A stretch of 64,000 nucleotides of DNA. Origin: Clavelina lepadiformis (Eukaryota > Chordata > Ascidiacea > Aplousobranchia > Clavelinidae). Shown here one piece after another: positions 49,163-59,927 of the stretch (positions are counted from its first letter, which is position 1; each line of letters opens with the position of its first letter). The stretch covers positions 9,920,001-9,984,000 of the forward strand of contig NC_135242.1 of the NCBI RefSeq assembly GCF_947623445.1, given 5' to 3'. Under the pieces are notes generated by a model, which saw only the letters and a list, made by a program, of their open reading frames with translations, was not told where the DNA came from and searched no databases. Position numbers and translations under genes: made by a program.

Positions 49163-51508
49163 AGTTCAGGCCCATAATGATAACCTGCATTCCGTCATAG
49201 AACAAGCAACATATAACAATTCACTTTTGGAATTCATCTTTAGGCATTTATATCATGCCAAATTTCTCTGAACTGCCTTTAAAGTTTAAGAGAAGAAAAG
49301 GCTAGATAAAAGCAAATTGGGCTTGCAGTTGTTCAACTGCAGCGCTACACTAATAACAATCAAGCTGAAACCTTGAAAGTGTGAAATTATTTACTCTTTT
49401 CACACACAAGAATAAATAAAAATAACCACATCAGGCCAAGTGATCTGAAAAAAACGTCTAAAATCGGGCTTATCCTAACTTTTGTCATTTGAAAGCAGCA
49501 TTTCTTAATTCTGATCAAAATTACTTACAGCTAGCAGAGGCATCCTACATAAAAGTGTAAAAAATAATGCTATTACTTTTACTTTTAAAATGTGTTCAAA
49601 TGGAACTCCCCACTTCCCAAAGAATGCTACAATCGATGGGCTTGTAGCATGCTTTGGGAATAATCTGAAAACTTCTTATAACATTTCTATTTAGCCTATT
49701 TATCTAAAGAAGACTTGCACCGTGACTTGCAATGGATCTGTGACGTCATCGATCTGGTCGTCAAAGGAACAACTCGGCCTTATTGATTTGTATTAGTTTT
49801 AATGAATTTTTACGTCAATGTTTCCATCAAATTCCGAAGCTACCATTTTTTAGATTATTTTTTCATTTTCAGATTAATCACGTGACTACTTTGACTGAAA
49901 ATCGTCAAAAACTAACTTCACGAAAATAGGCAGTTAATGGTGTATTTTGATTCCCTTATGCACTTAAGTTATCATTTTGAAATTTCAGTTACAGGTGGTA
50001 AAAATCCCTTCCAGTATTTGATTAGAGCAGTGCTTTTCAATTTTTTTTATGACAGTTCGCTCGCTTAATTGTCACAAACATCTCAACCGCACGTGATACA
50101 GTCCAGACTGAAAAACGTTTGGCAGGCTGGCGATTACGCCATTTGTTCACTTGTTACTGGTACTACTTATTGAAACTAAACATTTTATAAAACTGTGGCA
50201 CGTAACGTTAACTGAAATTTTCTTAACTGAATGGTCTTACTCCTCGAGAAAGCTGACTGTCCGGCAAATCAGAAATTATAAAACAAACTTCTTTGGAACA
50301 CATGCACATGGGACTTACTGATGAAAATGAACGCAATTAAGAACATCGAAAGTCACACAGAAGTAAAAATTAAAGGTACAGGTCCAATTATATCTTTTAA
50401 AAAACGAACAAATTTAGGTGTGGGATGTTTGTGTGGCACTGACTGCCACAAAACAATACGTACCAAAATCCGTGTATGTATCAACATTTGCAACCCCAAT
50501 TCTACCCGTACAGACAAAAATTACAACACACTTTACACAGTCTTGAAACATTACGTGGGAGTTTTACTTTGCTTTAAGTCTGAAGCGGCCTGCGGGTGGC
50601 ATTTTTAAAACCATTACATCATTTCTTGGAAAAGTGTTTTCTAGCCTAGTTATTGATTGAAGTTTATGAACTTGTTTTTTTGATAAACACTCCAACTGTC
50701 GTTTGATATTTGGAAACTTGCCCTGAATAACTTCGAGTGAACACTCCCTTTAGTACGTTCCCAGGTTGTTTCAAGCATCTGTGCTGATAAGAAATCTTTG
50801 TTGGAAATGCCCGCTTCTTAACTTAATACTGATAATAATTTATCTAGGTGTCAGCTTTAACTACATGTATCTCCCATTGCCAACACATTGTTTTCCTCGC
50901 TGCACAAATTCTGAAATGTTGCGTTTTTCTTGTCGAACATTTTCACTCCCAGCGCTTCACCGTTTATAAGCTCGCACTTCTATCAAGGAGCAGAGAGGCA
51001 GATAGAGAAAATTACCCTAGTTATGGTGATAACAACTCAATAGACATCTTATAAGCAGTGGTATTACTATGTTCTTGATTATGCGAAATATTGAGAAAGT
51101 GTACAGCACCTACAATAAAAACCTTTTCTTGTAAACTATTTATGTTATAATATTAAAACCTTTCGGCTGACAAGAGGTTGGAGTATTCCAACCGCACGCA
51201 ACAATAGAGTCAGATAATTCAACAGGTAAATTAAGATTACCATAAACTTAAGTTAACATAAGATAAGATAAGAAAGGGCCCTGCAAGCCCACGTTACGTC
51301 AGTGTTAAACTGTCAAAGGCCAAATGCGAACCGGATTTGATTTCCAATTGGGCTACCCAAAGAGATTTAAACACATGAGTAGAAACTTCTCTTTTGCGCA
51401 TGACGTCATTTTTGTTTCTTTTATTCTCTTGGAGCATATTCTACTTTCGACACGGTCACGGTTCACTACATATCAATAAACATGCAGACGACGACAATGA
51501 TTTTCAGA
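49163..51508. other. Intergenic region, nothing recognised
   Basis: Several short open frames exist (for example 50321-50608) but none has domain-like content or good splice context. CAGTGCTTTTCAA near 50031 resembles a hAT end without a partner. Confidence 0.4.
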
Positions 51509-51688
51509 CAAGGCTGCCACTCGTAGGGATTTTACCCTACGGTAGGGTTTTTTGGCCCCTTGTAGGGTGTAGGGTGACCCTACGGGTTTTTCACCTTTAT
51601 TCATAGATTTCCTTTTGTTTAAAGTAAAATAAAAATAAATTCAAATAATAAATTTACTGAATAATGACAAAAACATAGTCTAAGCCAG

Positions 51689-51733
51689 GGGTGGCCAAAC
51701 TGCGGCTCTCGAGCCGCATGCGGCTCTTTAATG
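51689..51733. mobile_element. Solo hAT/SPIN-like end
   Basis: CAGGGGTGGCCAAACTGCGG, followed by a palindromic GAGCCGCATGCGGCTC block, matches the style of another hAT terminus. It lies between the left end and the transposase of the larger element. No opposite end was found, so it may be a truncated nested insertion or an alternative left border. Confidence 0.45.
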
Positions 51734-52137
51734 AATTAGCATTGTTGAATTAGACATGCATTTTCCCGGTCTAGACGAGTTGTTTGATCAGATTATGAAA
51801 CAATGCGTTCTATCTGATGTAGTAACAATGGACTCATTGTTGTAACAATGGACACTTTAGTTAAGTAAATTGTCAGATTGAAGCTGTACGTCAGGGCTGA
51901 CCTAGTTTTAAGTCTTGGTTATGGTTATACTAATAATTGTAAATTGCAAAAAGAGTTGGAGAAGCCCAGCAGGTGGAGACTGGAGAGTGAGACAGCAGAT
52001 GAGCAGAATCAGCAGATTGTACAGACAGGATTACAGGAATCAAGTGATCTTGTTTTGATCAAGTCAAGTGATCTTGAATGCGATACTTTTATCATTAAAT
52101 TACAATAATTCTGGTTGTTGACAAGTTGACAACGGTA

Positions 52138-54147
52138 ATGCCCAAAGAGGTGAGATCCAAAAATTCTAGGTTTCGATCGCAAAGCTACAGAAAAGAATGG
52201 GAAAAGGAAAACTGGGCACAAGGATGGTTAAAAGTTTCGTCTCAGGGAGCATCAAAAGCATTTTGTCAATTTTGTGACAAGAACATTCTTGCTAGGAAAT
52301 CAGAACTAATGAGGCATGCAAAAACTGCTCAACATTGTCAAAATGCTGCACAAGTTCTTGGAAGCACATCGATGGAGCAATACGTCACAAGTAGTCAAGG
52401 CTGCATCAAAGCTGAATTAAATACTGTGGCCTTAATTGCAAGACGCAATATTTCTTTCAATTTCATGTCATACATGGTACCAACCCTGAAGCATATTGCT
52501 AGTGATTCCAAAGCAATAAAAGATATGACCTCTGGTCGGACAAAAACAACATATCTACTAACAGAATGTATAGCTGTTGATGCTCATGAAAGGTTAATTC
52601 AAGAGCTACAAGAAGCTAAAGGCTTTTCAATTCTCTGTGATAAAGCATCAGATATATCAATGAATAAAATCTTTTGTATAAACGTCCGCTACTTATACAA
52701 TGGATCACCAAGAACACAGTTATACCAACTCATTAGGCTAAAAAGGGGAAACGCAGAAGCTCTATTTGCTGCCTTGGAAGAAGCATTGGTTAAAGACAAA
52801 CTCACATGGCAACAAGTGGTTGGATATGCTTCAGATGGAGAAAATTTGATGCAAGGTGGTAGTAATTCATTTTTAACACGGATGTTAGAAAAGATTCCTG
52901 ATATTTTTGTATTGAAGTGTTATTGCCACAGCATCCATCTAGTGGCAAATCATGCTTGCAAAAAGCTTTCAAAAACAGCTGAACAACTTGTGCAAGACAT
53001 CTATAATTATTTTAAAAATTCATCCAGCAGACAGGAGTCATTGAAAGAATTTCAACATTTTTGCAAAACGGAACCACACAAGATGTTGAAAATGTGTCAA
53101 ACCCGGTGGCTTTCTTTACAAATGTGCACCTCAAGGATAGTAGAACAATGGAAACCACTGCAATTGTTTTTTACTGCAGAGGTATTTGAGGATCAATCAG
53201 CAACTGCTGAAAGAGTGCTCAATGGTCTAAAAGCACCTTATCTGAGGGCCACTTTTGAATTCATGAACTTTGTTTTAGATGAACTCACTGGGTTGAATCG
53301 TCTGTTTCAATCCAATGAATTCCAGCTGCACAATCTTTATCCCGAAGTGGTCCATGTGATGAAAATGTTTGCTTTAAACTTTATGAAGCGATCTTATATC
53401 AAAGATAGTCATATCCACCATCTTAATGTTGACGACAGCTCCCGCTGGCTTTCTATCCAAGAGGTTTATCCAGGCTTGATGGCAAGTGACACAATCAAAG
53501 AATTGCTACCTCATCAGAAAGAAAGTTTCTTGGAAAGATGTAGGGAATGGTATAGGGAGGCAGTGAAGCAATTATATCGAAGGATCAATTTAGATGACCC
53601 TGTACTCCAATCTCTTTCGCATTTGAAACCATCTGCTATTGTTAACGAAACTTCTTCAATCACTGCTGCAGCCACGATTGCTAGTGGACTTCCTTGCATT
53701 ACAACTATGCTCAATGTTAATGCACAGCAGATTGACCGACAATGGAGATCACTTTTAGCAGATGAAAATATCATCTCTGGACAATGGAAAGGCAAGCCAT
53801 TTGAAAATTTTTGGCTTGCTATGAGCAAAATTGATTCTTATAGAACTCTGGCAACATTTGTGCTGCAGGTAGCTGCTCTTCCACAGAGTACTGCAGTGGT
53901 GGAAAGAACATTCTCCAAGCTGAACTTAAACAAAACCAAACTGCGAAACAATCTTGGTGTAAATACTCTTGAGGCAATTATAAAAGTGAGTGAGAAATTT
54001 TCTGATAATTTTGACGTCACACCAAGACTAGCTCGGCTGCATGCAAATGCTAGACAATCATATATGAATAAATATTCTGCTGATGATCGTGTTGCTGCGG
54101 AAGAGGTGGAATTTATGGACAATGATGATTTTCCTTTTTGTTTTTGA
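52138..54147 (+). CDS. hAT-family transposase, uninterrupted, 669 aa
   Basis: Starts at the first ATG, 52138. Order seen: basic N-terminus with YRKEWEKENWAQGWLK; a BED/TTF-like finger FCQFCDKNI with HAKTAQH about 15 residues on; KGFSILCDKASDISMN (first catalytic Asp block); GYASDGENLM (second); LKCYCHSIHLVANHACKKL; KMCQTRWLSL; and the C-terminal dimerisation segment with LPQSTAVVERTFSKLNLNKT. The tail is acidic and aromatic. No stop or frameshift over 2 kb in a region where every other transposase is broken means this copy is young, or the gene is under selection (domesticated). The ends and duplication around it favour a young element. Confidence 0.9.
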   Translation: MPKEVRSKNSRFRSQSYRKEWEKENWAQGWLKVSSQGASKAFCQFCDKNILARKSELMRHAKTAQHCQNAAQVLGSTSMEQYVTSSQGCIKAELNTVALIARRNISFNFMSYMVPTLKHIASDSKAIKDMTSGRTKTTYLLTECIAVDAHERLIQELQEAKGFSILCDKASDISMNKIFCINVRYLYNGSPRTQLYQLIRLKRGNAEALFAALEEALVKDKLTWQQVVGYASDGENLMQGGSNSFLTRMLEKIPDIFVLKCYCHSIHLVANHACKKLSKTAEQLVQDIYNYFKNSSSRQESLKEFQHFCKTEPHKMLKMCQTRWLSLQMCTSRIVEQWKPLQLFFTAEVFEDQSATAERVLNGLKAPYLRATFEFMNFVLDELTGLNRLFQSNEFQLHNLYPEVVHVMKMFALNFMKRSYIKDSHIHHLNVDDSSRWLSIQEVYPGLMASDTIKELLPHQKESFLERCREWYREAVKQLYRRINLDDPVLQSLSHLKPSAIVNETSSITAAATIASGLPCITTMLNVNAQQIDRQWRSLLADENIISGQWKGKPFENFWLAMSKIDSYRTLATFVLQVAALPQSTAVVERTFSKLNLNKTKLRNNLGVNTLEAIIKVSEKFSDNFDVTPRLARLHANARQSYMNKYSADDRVAAEEVEFMDNDDFPFCF

Positions 54148-54464
54148 TCTCAGAAGATCACTGCCTAATTAGTTTCTTAGACAACTTTGTGATTTATATT
54201 CATAAATGTTTGTCATTTGATAATGGTACAGTAACTGTGGGTATGAGACACTGTGTTAACACTGCCTATTTGCACGTATGATACGGTAACTAGCTTATTT
54301 GTTGTAATTTATCATTTCCGTGATTTTAACACTATGAGTCTATGACAAGTGCTTCAATGTTTTGCAGACAGTATTCCACTAACTGTAAAATTAATATTGA
54401 AATTGTTTAATGTTTTTGTGATGTTAGTTATGACATTTGGCAGTCTGATGTACTTGTAAAGGAA

Positions 54465-54547
54465 TGTTTCGTACTGTGAGTTGTTTACTCTGATGCTGTA
54501 TTGTGAGTTGTTTACTGTGATGCTGTATCGTACTGTGAGTTGTTTTA
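54465..54547. repeat. Tandem repeat, about 30-36 bp unit
   Basis: TACTGTGAGTTGTTTACTCT, then GATGCTGTAT, is repeated nearly three times with small changes. It lies in the 3' part of the hAT element. Confidence 0.7.
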
Positions 54548-55019
54548 TTTTTTTTTTAAATATTTTTTGGGTTAGAAGATGTCTTATGATGGGCTTGCTT
54601 TAGTTTGATAGAGTTTGCTTGGTGTATATAGGGTATGATAACATGTATGGCTCAGCTTCACCACTAAAATTCAGAAAATTGAGGTAAGATAACCCTGGTG
54701 GTTTATATTCTGACTTAGTTGTTGAGTACAAGCACCAAAGAATGTTATCTGCTATTGCTCTTGTTATAAATTCAACATTACTGATATATTCAATTAGTGG
54801 AAACACAAACGTCAGTAAATGTTGAACTACTTTAGTTCTGGTGCTTTTGAACTGAAACTAAAGTAGTTATAAAGTGCCATAAAACTGCCAAAATTTCTTT
54901 TTTTTTTGTTCAAACTGCGTAGGGAGATGTAGGGTTTTTTTAGGTGTGCTGGTAGGGTTAATTTCTTTTTTTGAGTGGCAACACTGTTCAGATCTGTTTG
55001 CTGCTGGAAGAGATTAGTC

Positions 55020-55385
55020 TTATTATTACGGTGCAGTTGTTGGGATCCAATAGGTGTTAATTTTAATTGAAATTGATTAATGAAATCAGGTGATAGTTTT
55101 AGGTTCAGCAATTAACTTAGTTTCAGTTCCTTGAACTGATAATGCTGCTGTTTTGTATCAAGGCATGGCTTAGCCTAGCCTACTTGAGTTGCGCGGGCAG
55201 ATTTTTTCGTTCCCCACATTTCTCTTCGACCAGACAATTAGCAACTAAACTCATTAGCATAGGCCTTATGTTGCAGGTGTTGTGTCATTAAAATAGGCTA
55301 CTGAAAGTCTGATTTCAGATCTTGTTATTGTGGTGCAGTTGTTGGGATCTAATGGATGTCAATTTGAAGTTAATTATTGAAATAG
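55020..55385. repeat. Diverged direct repeat pair flanking the start of the next gene
   Basis: About 60 bp beginning GGTGCAGTTGTTGGGATC occur at 55030-55085 and again at 55332-55385. The second copy contains the ATG of the gene at 55352. In the first copy the ATG is lost. Confidence 0.6.
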
Positions 55386-56623
55386 ATTGTGACCCAGAAG
55401 ACGATGCAGCAAACTTCATGTAAGATAGGATATGCCTATTAATCAATTAGCCAACTGCTGTTGAGCTTGTCCTGTATGGCGGTCACCCAGAGTGTACGTT
55501 CTCGCCAATTTATAATAAACAGCCAAGCAAAACAACAAATTAATGTAAGTCGTAACGAATATTTGAAGAAATACTGTACTGATATATTGATGTCATTTAA
55601 TCTGACAATGAAAATATTTATTTGCAGATGTGGACAATGTTTGCATAACTGCACAAGTAATGAAACTTTGCTGGCTCATCAAAAAACTGCTCACGGTATA
55701 TTTGTTTTTTGTTTGAAACTTATTTCATTTGGAGCTCTATCATTGGCAGATTCCGATTAAAAAAATCAAACAAACTTAATTTTACACTTGTCTTGCAGAA
55801 TCTACTTGCAATAATGTTACAAAAGAAAAGCTGATGGTATGGTGGGAAACAGTGGGTGGCGTTAAAACAGATCTAACTGCAGATGCGGTTAACTATTTTA
55901 TGAAGCTATTTTCTTCGTACAGTTCACCGGATGAACTGTTTCATAAATTCTCCTGTGATGGAATTACGTGCATCCCATCACTATTTTTCTTGCCAAGAAA
56001 ATTGTCATTATGTTTAACACGAAAATTGTTTGATATATTTTTATCACACGTTACCACTGTTGCACACAACAAAAAGGGGAAACACTTGACATTACACAAG
56101 TTAACCCGAGACGAAGAATTCATAATTCAGTACATAGGTGGTTATATTTTGCAGAAACTCACTGTATAAATCCGAGAGAAATAGATCTATTGTCTTGTTT
56201 AACTGATTATAGTAATGAAACCACTAATAGTTCCTTGATTTCCGCTTTAAATAATAACAATTATGGACATCTTACAGTTCCAGCGAAATCACTAGTGAAA
56301 TTGTTGATGTATGTAGAAAGTGTCTTTAGGAAACAAGACATAAAGGAGCACATCATGGAAAGTTGCATGTCTTCTTTGAGTGTTTGTAACATAAAAGATA
56401 TATTTGAAAATCTTGTTTTTGATGAATGTTTGCAAAAATTGTGCATGAAAATATGTAAATTTTACGTGAAGATTAGATGCTATCAAAAAGCCAATCATTT
56501 AAATTCAGTACTGCATGTAACCTCTGATCAAAATGTAAGTCTGAGAAAATCATTAAAATGAATGTACATTACATAGTTTTCTTCTTACATGTACTTCGTC
56601 AGTTTTAGCTCAAGAAGGATTAA
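55352..56623 (+). pseudogene. C2H2 plus P-transposase C-terminal-like protein, one frameshift
   Basis: Exons 55352-55419, 55628-55695, 55799-56534 and 56609-56623 have matching phases. The start MDVNLKLIIEIDCDPEDD leads into a C2H2 finger (CGQC, 12 residues, H-x4-H), then WWETVGGVKTDL and DELFHKFSC. It continues to DEEFIIQYIGGYILQKL, resembling the YIAGYV.RKL block near the end of P transposases. A -1 shift near 56150 is needed to go on to a Cys-containing segment and to NYGHLTVPAKSLVKLLMYVE, like the family's LxxPSxxVVxxxxxxE block. It lacks the catalytic core, which is on the opposite strand in the next gene. Its stop is 48 bp from that gene's stop. Family comparison is from memory. Confidence 0.6.
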
Positions 56624-56670
56624 GTGTTACTGTATTGCACAAGCAGACTGTCAAAACACTCGAAATCAAG

Positions 56671-58928
56671 TTATTTTTTTCGCTTCGGCATTGGATCATC
56701 GCAAACATCACCATGTTTCCAGTCAATAACGTGATTTACATTTGACCCCTTATGTGACTTGATATTCTTTTTGCACATTATCACATTTTCAAATTGTGCA
56801 TATTGGTGAATATCAGGCACTTCATTTCGACGGCCAGTTTGTCTCATATGACCGAAATAGGCCTCCAATGGGTCTTGGTTTAAGCGCTTAGTTAAGACGT
56901 ATGAACCTTCTGGGCTGTTCTCCAACAAGAATTTCACCAATTCAGCAATGGCCATGGATGTGGAAACTAAACCGTCGTAGGTTTGATGGCTCAGAAACTG
57001 CTTTGACTGTTCGGAAATGGACCCAGTTAAACTGCTTTTCCATTGTTTTAACTCTGAAAGGAATGTATTAAGCCATTTCAGACGAGGATCATCAATCGTT
57101 GTATATGGTTTCAAGTCTGGGTTGTATGAATAATTTAATCTGGTGTTCATGAGGTCAAACCACTTATTCATCAAACCAGCAAACCACGTACTCATCTTCA
57201 TTTCCTCTCCACCACGACTCTTCATTAAACTGGAGACAGTTCCAGAGAGCAATTGTGCGGCATAGCAAACCCGCATTTTTGCGTAACTCTTATGGGAAAA
57301 ATGGCCATCAGTCAACTAGCAACTTCTCAACTCTGAACTTTCAAATAGGTAGGGAACTTTGCAAAAATGCTCCCACAAAATGAAATGTTGATTGTACTTC
57401 ATCATTCTAGCTCCACCTGGACGGCTGGATCTCACACAGTTACAGGCTGTCTTCAGCAAGTGTGGAGGGTCACTAATCAAATAAATAGGCATTTCTGGCT
57501 GATAAATATTAATGCACTTATAGGGGACGGTCAAATTGGAATTGTTGAGCAATTGGAACAATTTTCGATTGCAGGATGCACCATCAGCAACAAGTGCTAA
57601 GACTGTAAAACCACATCCGGCCAAGGATTCAACCACTTCCCAGAACATGCTAACCAAGTGAAATGCCTTTGTATTCTTGGTGGCATAAAAGACAATAGGC
57701 CGGGAAAAATTGCTAAGGATACTCCTACCATAAAATTGTAGGGCATGTGTGGCAGGAGCTTCATTATTGTATTGTCTGTCGACACCCAGATCAACAAATC
57801 CTATTATTCGGTCTGTTGCTGCATTATACACAATATTTTCTTTCACTGTAAACAAAATAAGCATGAATAAGAATCTTACACAGTGTGATTAATAGTGTTA
57901 AAAATACCAAGAAAAGTTTCACCTTTCATTTCATCGATTGATATAACGAGAAATCGTTCATGTGATGCTAGACTGAGACTTTTGGATTTCAGTTCTAAAA
58001 CATTATCTTGAATGCCAGGTGCAGTGCAGTAAACGTTTCTGAAAACAGTACAAAAGTGAGCAAGTGAAACAAGTAGGTGTAGGTAGGTAGCCAAATTGCA
58101 GAGAACTGAACCCATACGCTACCGATAGTCATTTAGGGTGCGTGAGCTTGGTAGTCGTAAAATGCCACTTTGTCGTAATTCTTCATAGGCATTTTTACTT
58201 TTAGCAGCTAGACTCAAACAGAACCTATAAAGAAAATTGCAAGGGTTGATTTTAGCACGCTTTTACGAAATAAACAAAAAATTAAGGTCAACTGAACTTA
58301 AAACATATTGATATCTTTACACCAATTACTTCAGTAGTTTATTACTCAAGGAGACCTAGACCTACTTTATTAACTCAGGGTGATATCTTTCCCCATTTCT
58401 TTATGTAACAAATGCAATAGGCACAATTGAAAAACTAGTTTTACCTGTATGCAAGTTTCCTAATTGTTGGTTCCAATTCAGAACTGAATGGTGTCATAGA
58501 TCTGGTAGTCATGTGTGGCAGGCCACTTCCAGAATTATACAATCCAGAACATATTGAAAACGATTCAATATCTTTTATGGTGCCGTGTAGTGTTTGAGTA
58601 GTTATGTCCAGGGAGTAAATACAACTTGAGCGAGGTGCTTTCCAGCCATAATAGCATATCCTTAATTACATGTCATATAATACTCCAATCGAGTATTTAG
58701 GTTGATCACAGCCATCATAAAAAGAAAAAACAACATTTTTGTTTTCAAATGACCTCTGCCAACCTTCCGGCAAGCGAGCAGATTTCAAGGACGCAACAGA
58801 TTTGAAATGTATTTTTGTTTCAAAGATACGCTTCTTCGGCGGCTTTCTTGAATGTACCTGCGCCAAAGTCAGCTTAGGCAAAGACAAAGTGGGTACTGCT
58901 CCTTCACGTAATTCTTTACCGGAACCCT
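56671..58928 (-). pseudogene. P-type transposase catalytic core, intron-containing, one premature stop
   Basis: Exons, 5' to 3': 58928-58670, 58624-58445, 58224-58123, 58038-57923 and 57845-56671, all phases agreeing. The first intron is only 45 bp. Motifs: KSARLPEGWQ; SLDITTQTLHGTI; LRQSGILRLPSSRTLNDY; VISIDEMK (first catalytic Asp); GFVDLGVDRQYN; ALVADGASCN; YLISDPPHLLKTACN; LTDGHFSHKSYAKMRV.AAQLLS; and LNQDPLEAYFGHMRQTGRRN. One in-frame TAG (57316-57318) interrupts an otherwise open 1.17-kb last exon. No THAP domain was found upstream, and the usual C-terminal domain is absent, the reading frame ending DDPMPKRKK. Together with the convergent gene at 55352 it makes a complete set of P-type parts on two strands. 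Confidence 0.8.
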
Positions 58929-59393
58929 CTGCAAAAAAACTCTTATTTGTGCATACATGAACATTTTCAATTTTGATACTTGTAATCGTACATATATTAA
59001 TCTGAAACCACAGTGAAGGTTTGCACTAATAGCTTGTTACAGATGCAGTGTTATGCTGTGTTTAAATCTCTTTGGGCTACCGTTGTAATATCCTTAAGCA
59101 AGGTATGAACGACCCTTACTTTTGATCAGTTGTCTTGATGTACAGTACCAAATTTGCATAATACAAAAAACTAAAATATAATATGTGTGTATCTACCGAG
59201 TAGTATATAATTTTGCGGTTCTGGTACAACTGGTATATAATTTCGCGGTTAACTGTATAAAATGGAAGTTATCAAAGAACTTGAAATTAAAAATGATCTA
59301 TCAAGGTTACCATCTGGGCTATCATGAGTTTATGGGAGATATAAAGTAACTAAAGATTAAGATTTTTCAGAAAATAATTCATTTTTACATGAT
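58929..59393. other. Spacer upstream of the P-type core gene
   Basis: Holds a short duplication (GTATATAATTTTGCGGTT and GTATATAATTTCGCGGTT, 59201-59250). A THAP exon or an inverted transposon end was looked for and not found. Confidence 0.4.
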
Positions 59394-59594
59394 TTGGTAA
59401 TTGTTTGTAAAGATGAGAACCATACTCATTTTGATATATTCGATTTATTTAAAATTTTTGAAGATGAAATTATAGAAAATGACGAAATTCTTGTAAATCC
59501 TAATATTCGAAGGTCATTTGCTTTCCAATACGGTGGAAAAGATGAAGACAATTATGACTACTGGGGATATGATAGTGACGATTACAGTGAATAA
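59394..59594 (+). CDS. Candidate acidic terminal exon, unknown
   Basis: An AG acceptor (TTTTTCAG) near 59370 opens a frame that runs to a TAA at 59592-59594. It contains HFDIFDLFKIFEDEIIENDE and a Tyr/Asp-rich end YDYWGYDSDDYSE. Composition looks coding, but no family is recognised and no upstream exon is placed. Confidence 0.3.
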   Translation: MVIVCKDENHTHFDIFDLFKIFEDEIIENDEILVNPNIRRSFAFQYGGKDEDNYDYWGYDSDDYSE

Positions 59595-59927
59595 TTAGAG
59601 TGACTAATCTAGTTTCGTATTAATTCATATTTAACATTAATTATTTTATTTTACATAGCACGTGTAATTTGAAAGGTTATGATGCCACTCATATTTAGAA
59701 AATTAGCAGACCGTGGTGAGGGGATTCAAAAACAAGTTAGGTCATGTGACGTTTATGATATTTAAAAAAATGTTAGCATAGTATTTTTTAAAGTAATATT
59801 TTACCTTAAGCAATATTTTCAAAGATAACCTATACATGTATTTCCAGAAAGTTTTATTGTAATTTAATTTGATTCATTTTGCTCATCACCTGCTCTTGTT
59901 AATATGCGTAAGTTTTCTAATCTATTA

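Larger units (their letters stand above)
51509..54986 (+). mobile_element. hAT-like element with intact transposase (3478 bp)
   Basis: The ends are imperfect inverted repeats, CAAGGCTGCCACTC at left and GAGTGGCAACACTG at right. They are directly flanked by TTCAGA on both sides (51503-51508 and 54987-54992), a 6-bp target duplication. Clusters of TAGGG/CCCTA motifs occur inside both ends (51529-51590 and about 54920-54960), as transposase-binding sites often do. The 6-bp duplication differs from the 8 bp of the other hAT copies here. Confidence 0.75.

Noticed and set aside
50321..50608. 95-codon ORF with several cysteines
   Set aside because: No regular zinc-finger spacing, no splice context and no neighbouring exon.
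53514..54122. Antisense ORFs within the 669-aa transposase
   Set aside because: Shadows of the coding strand.
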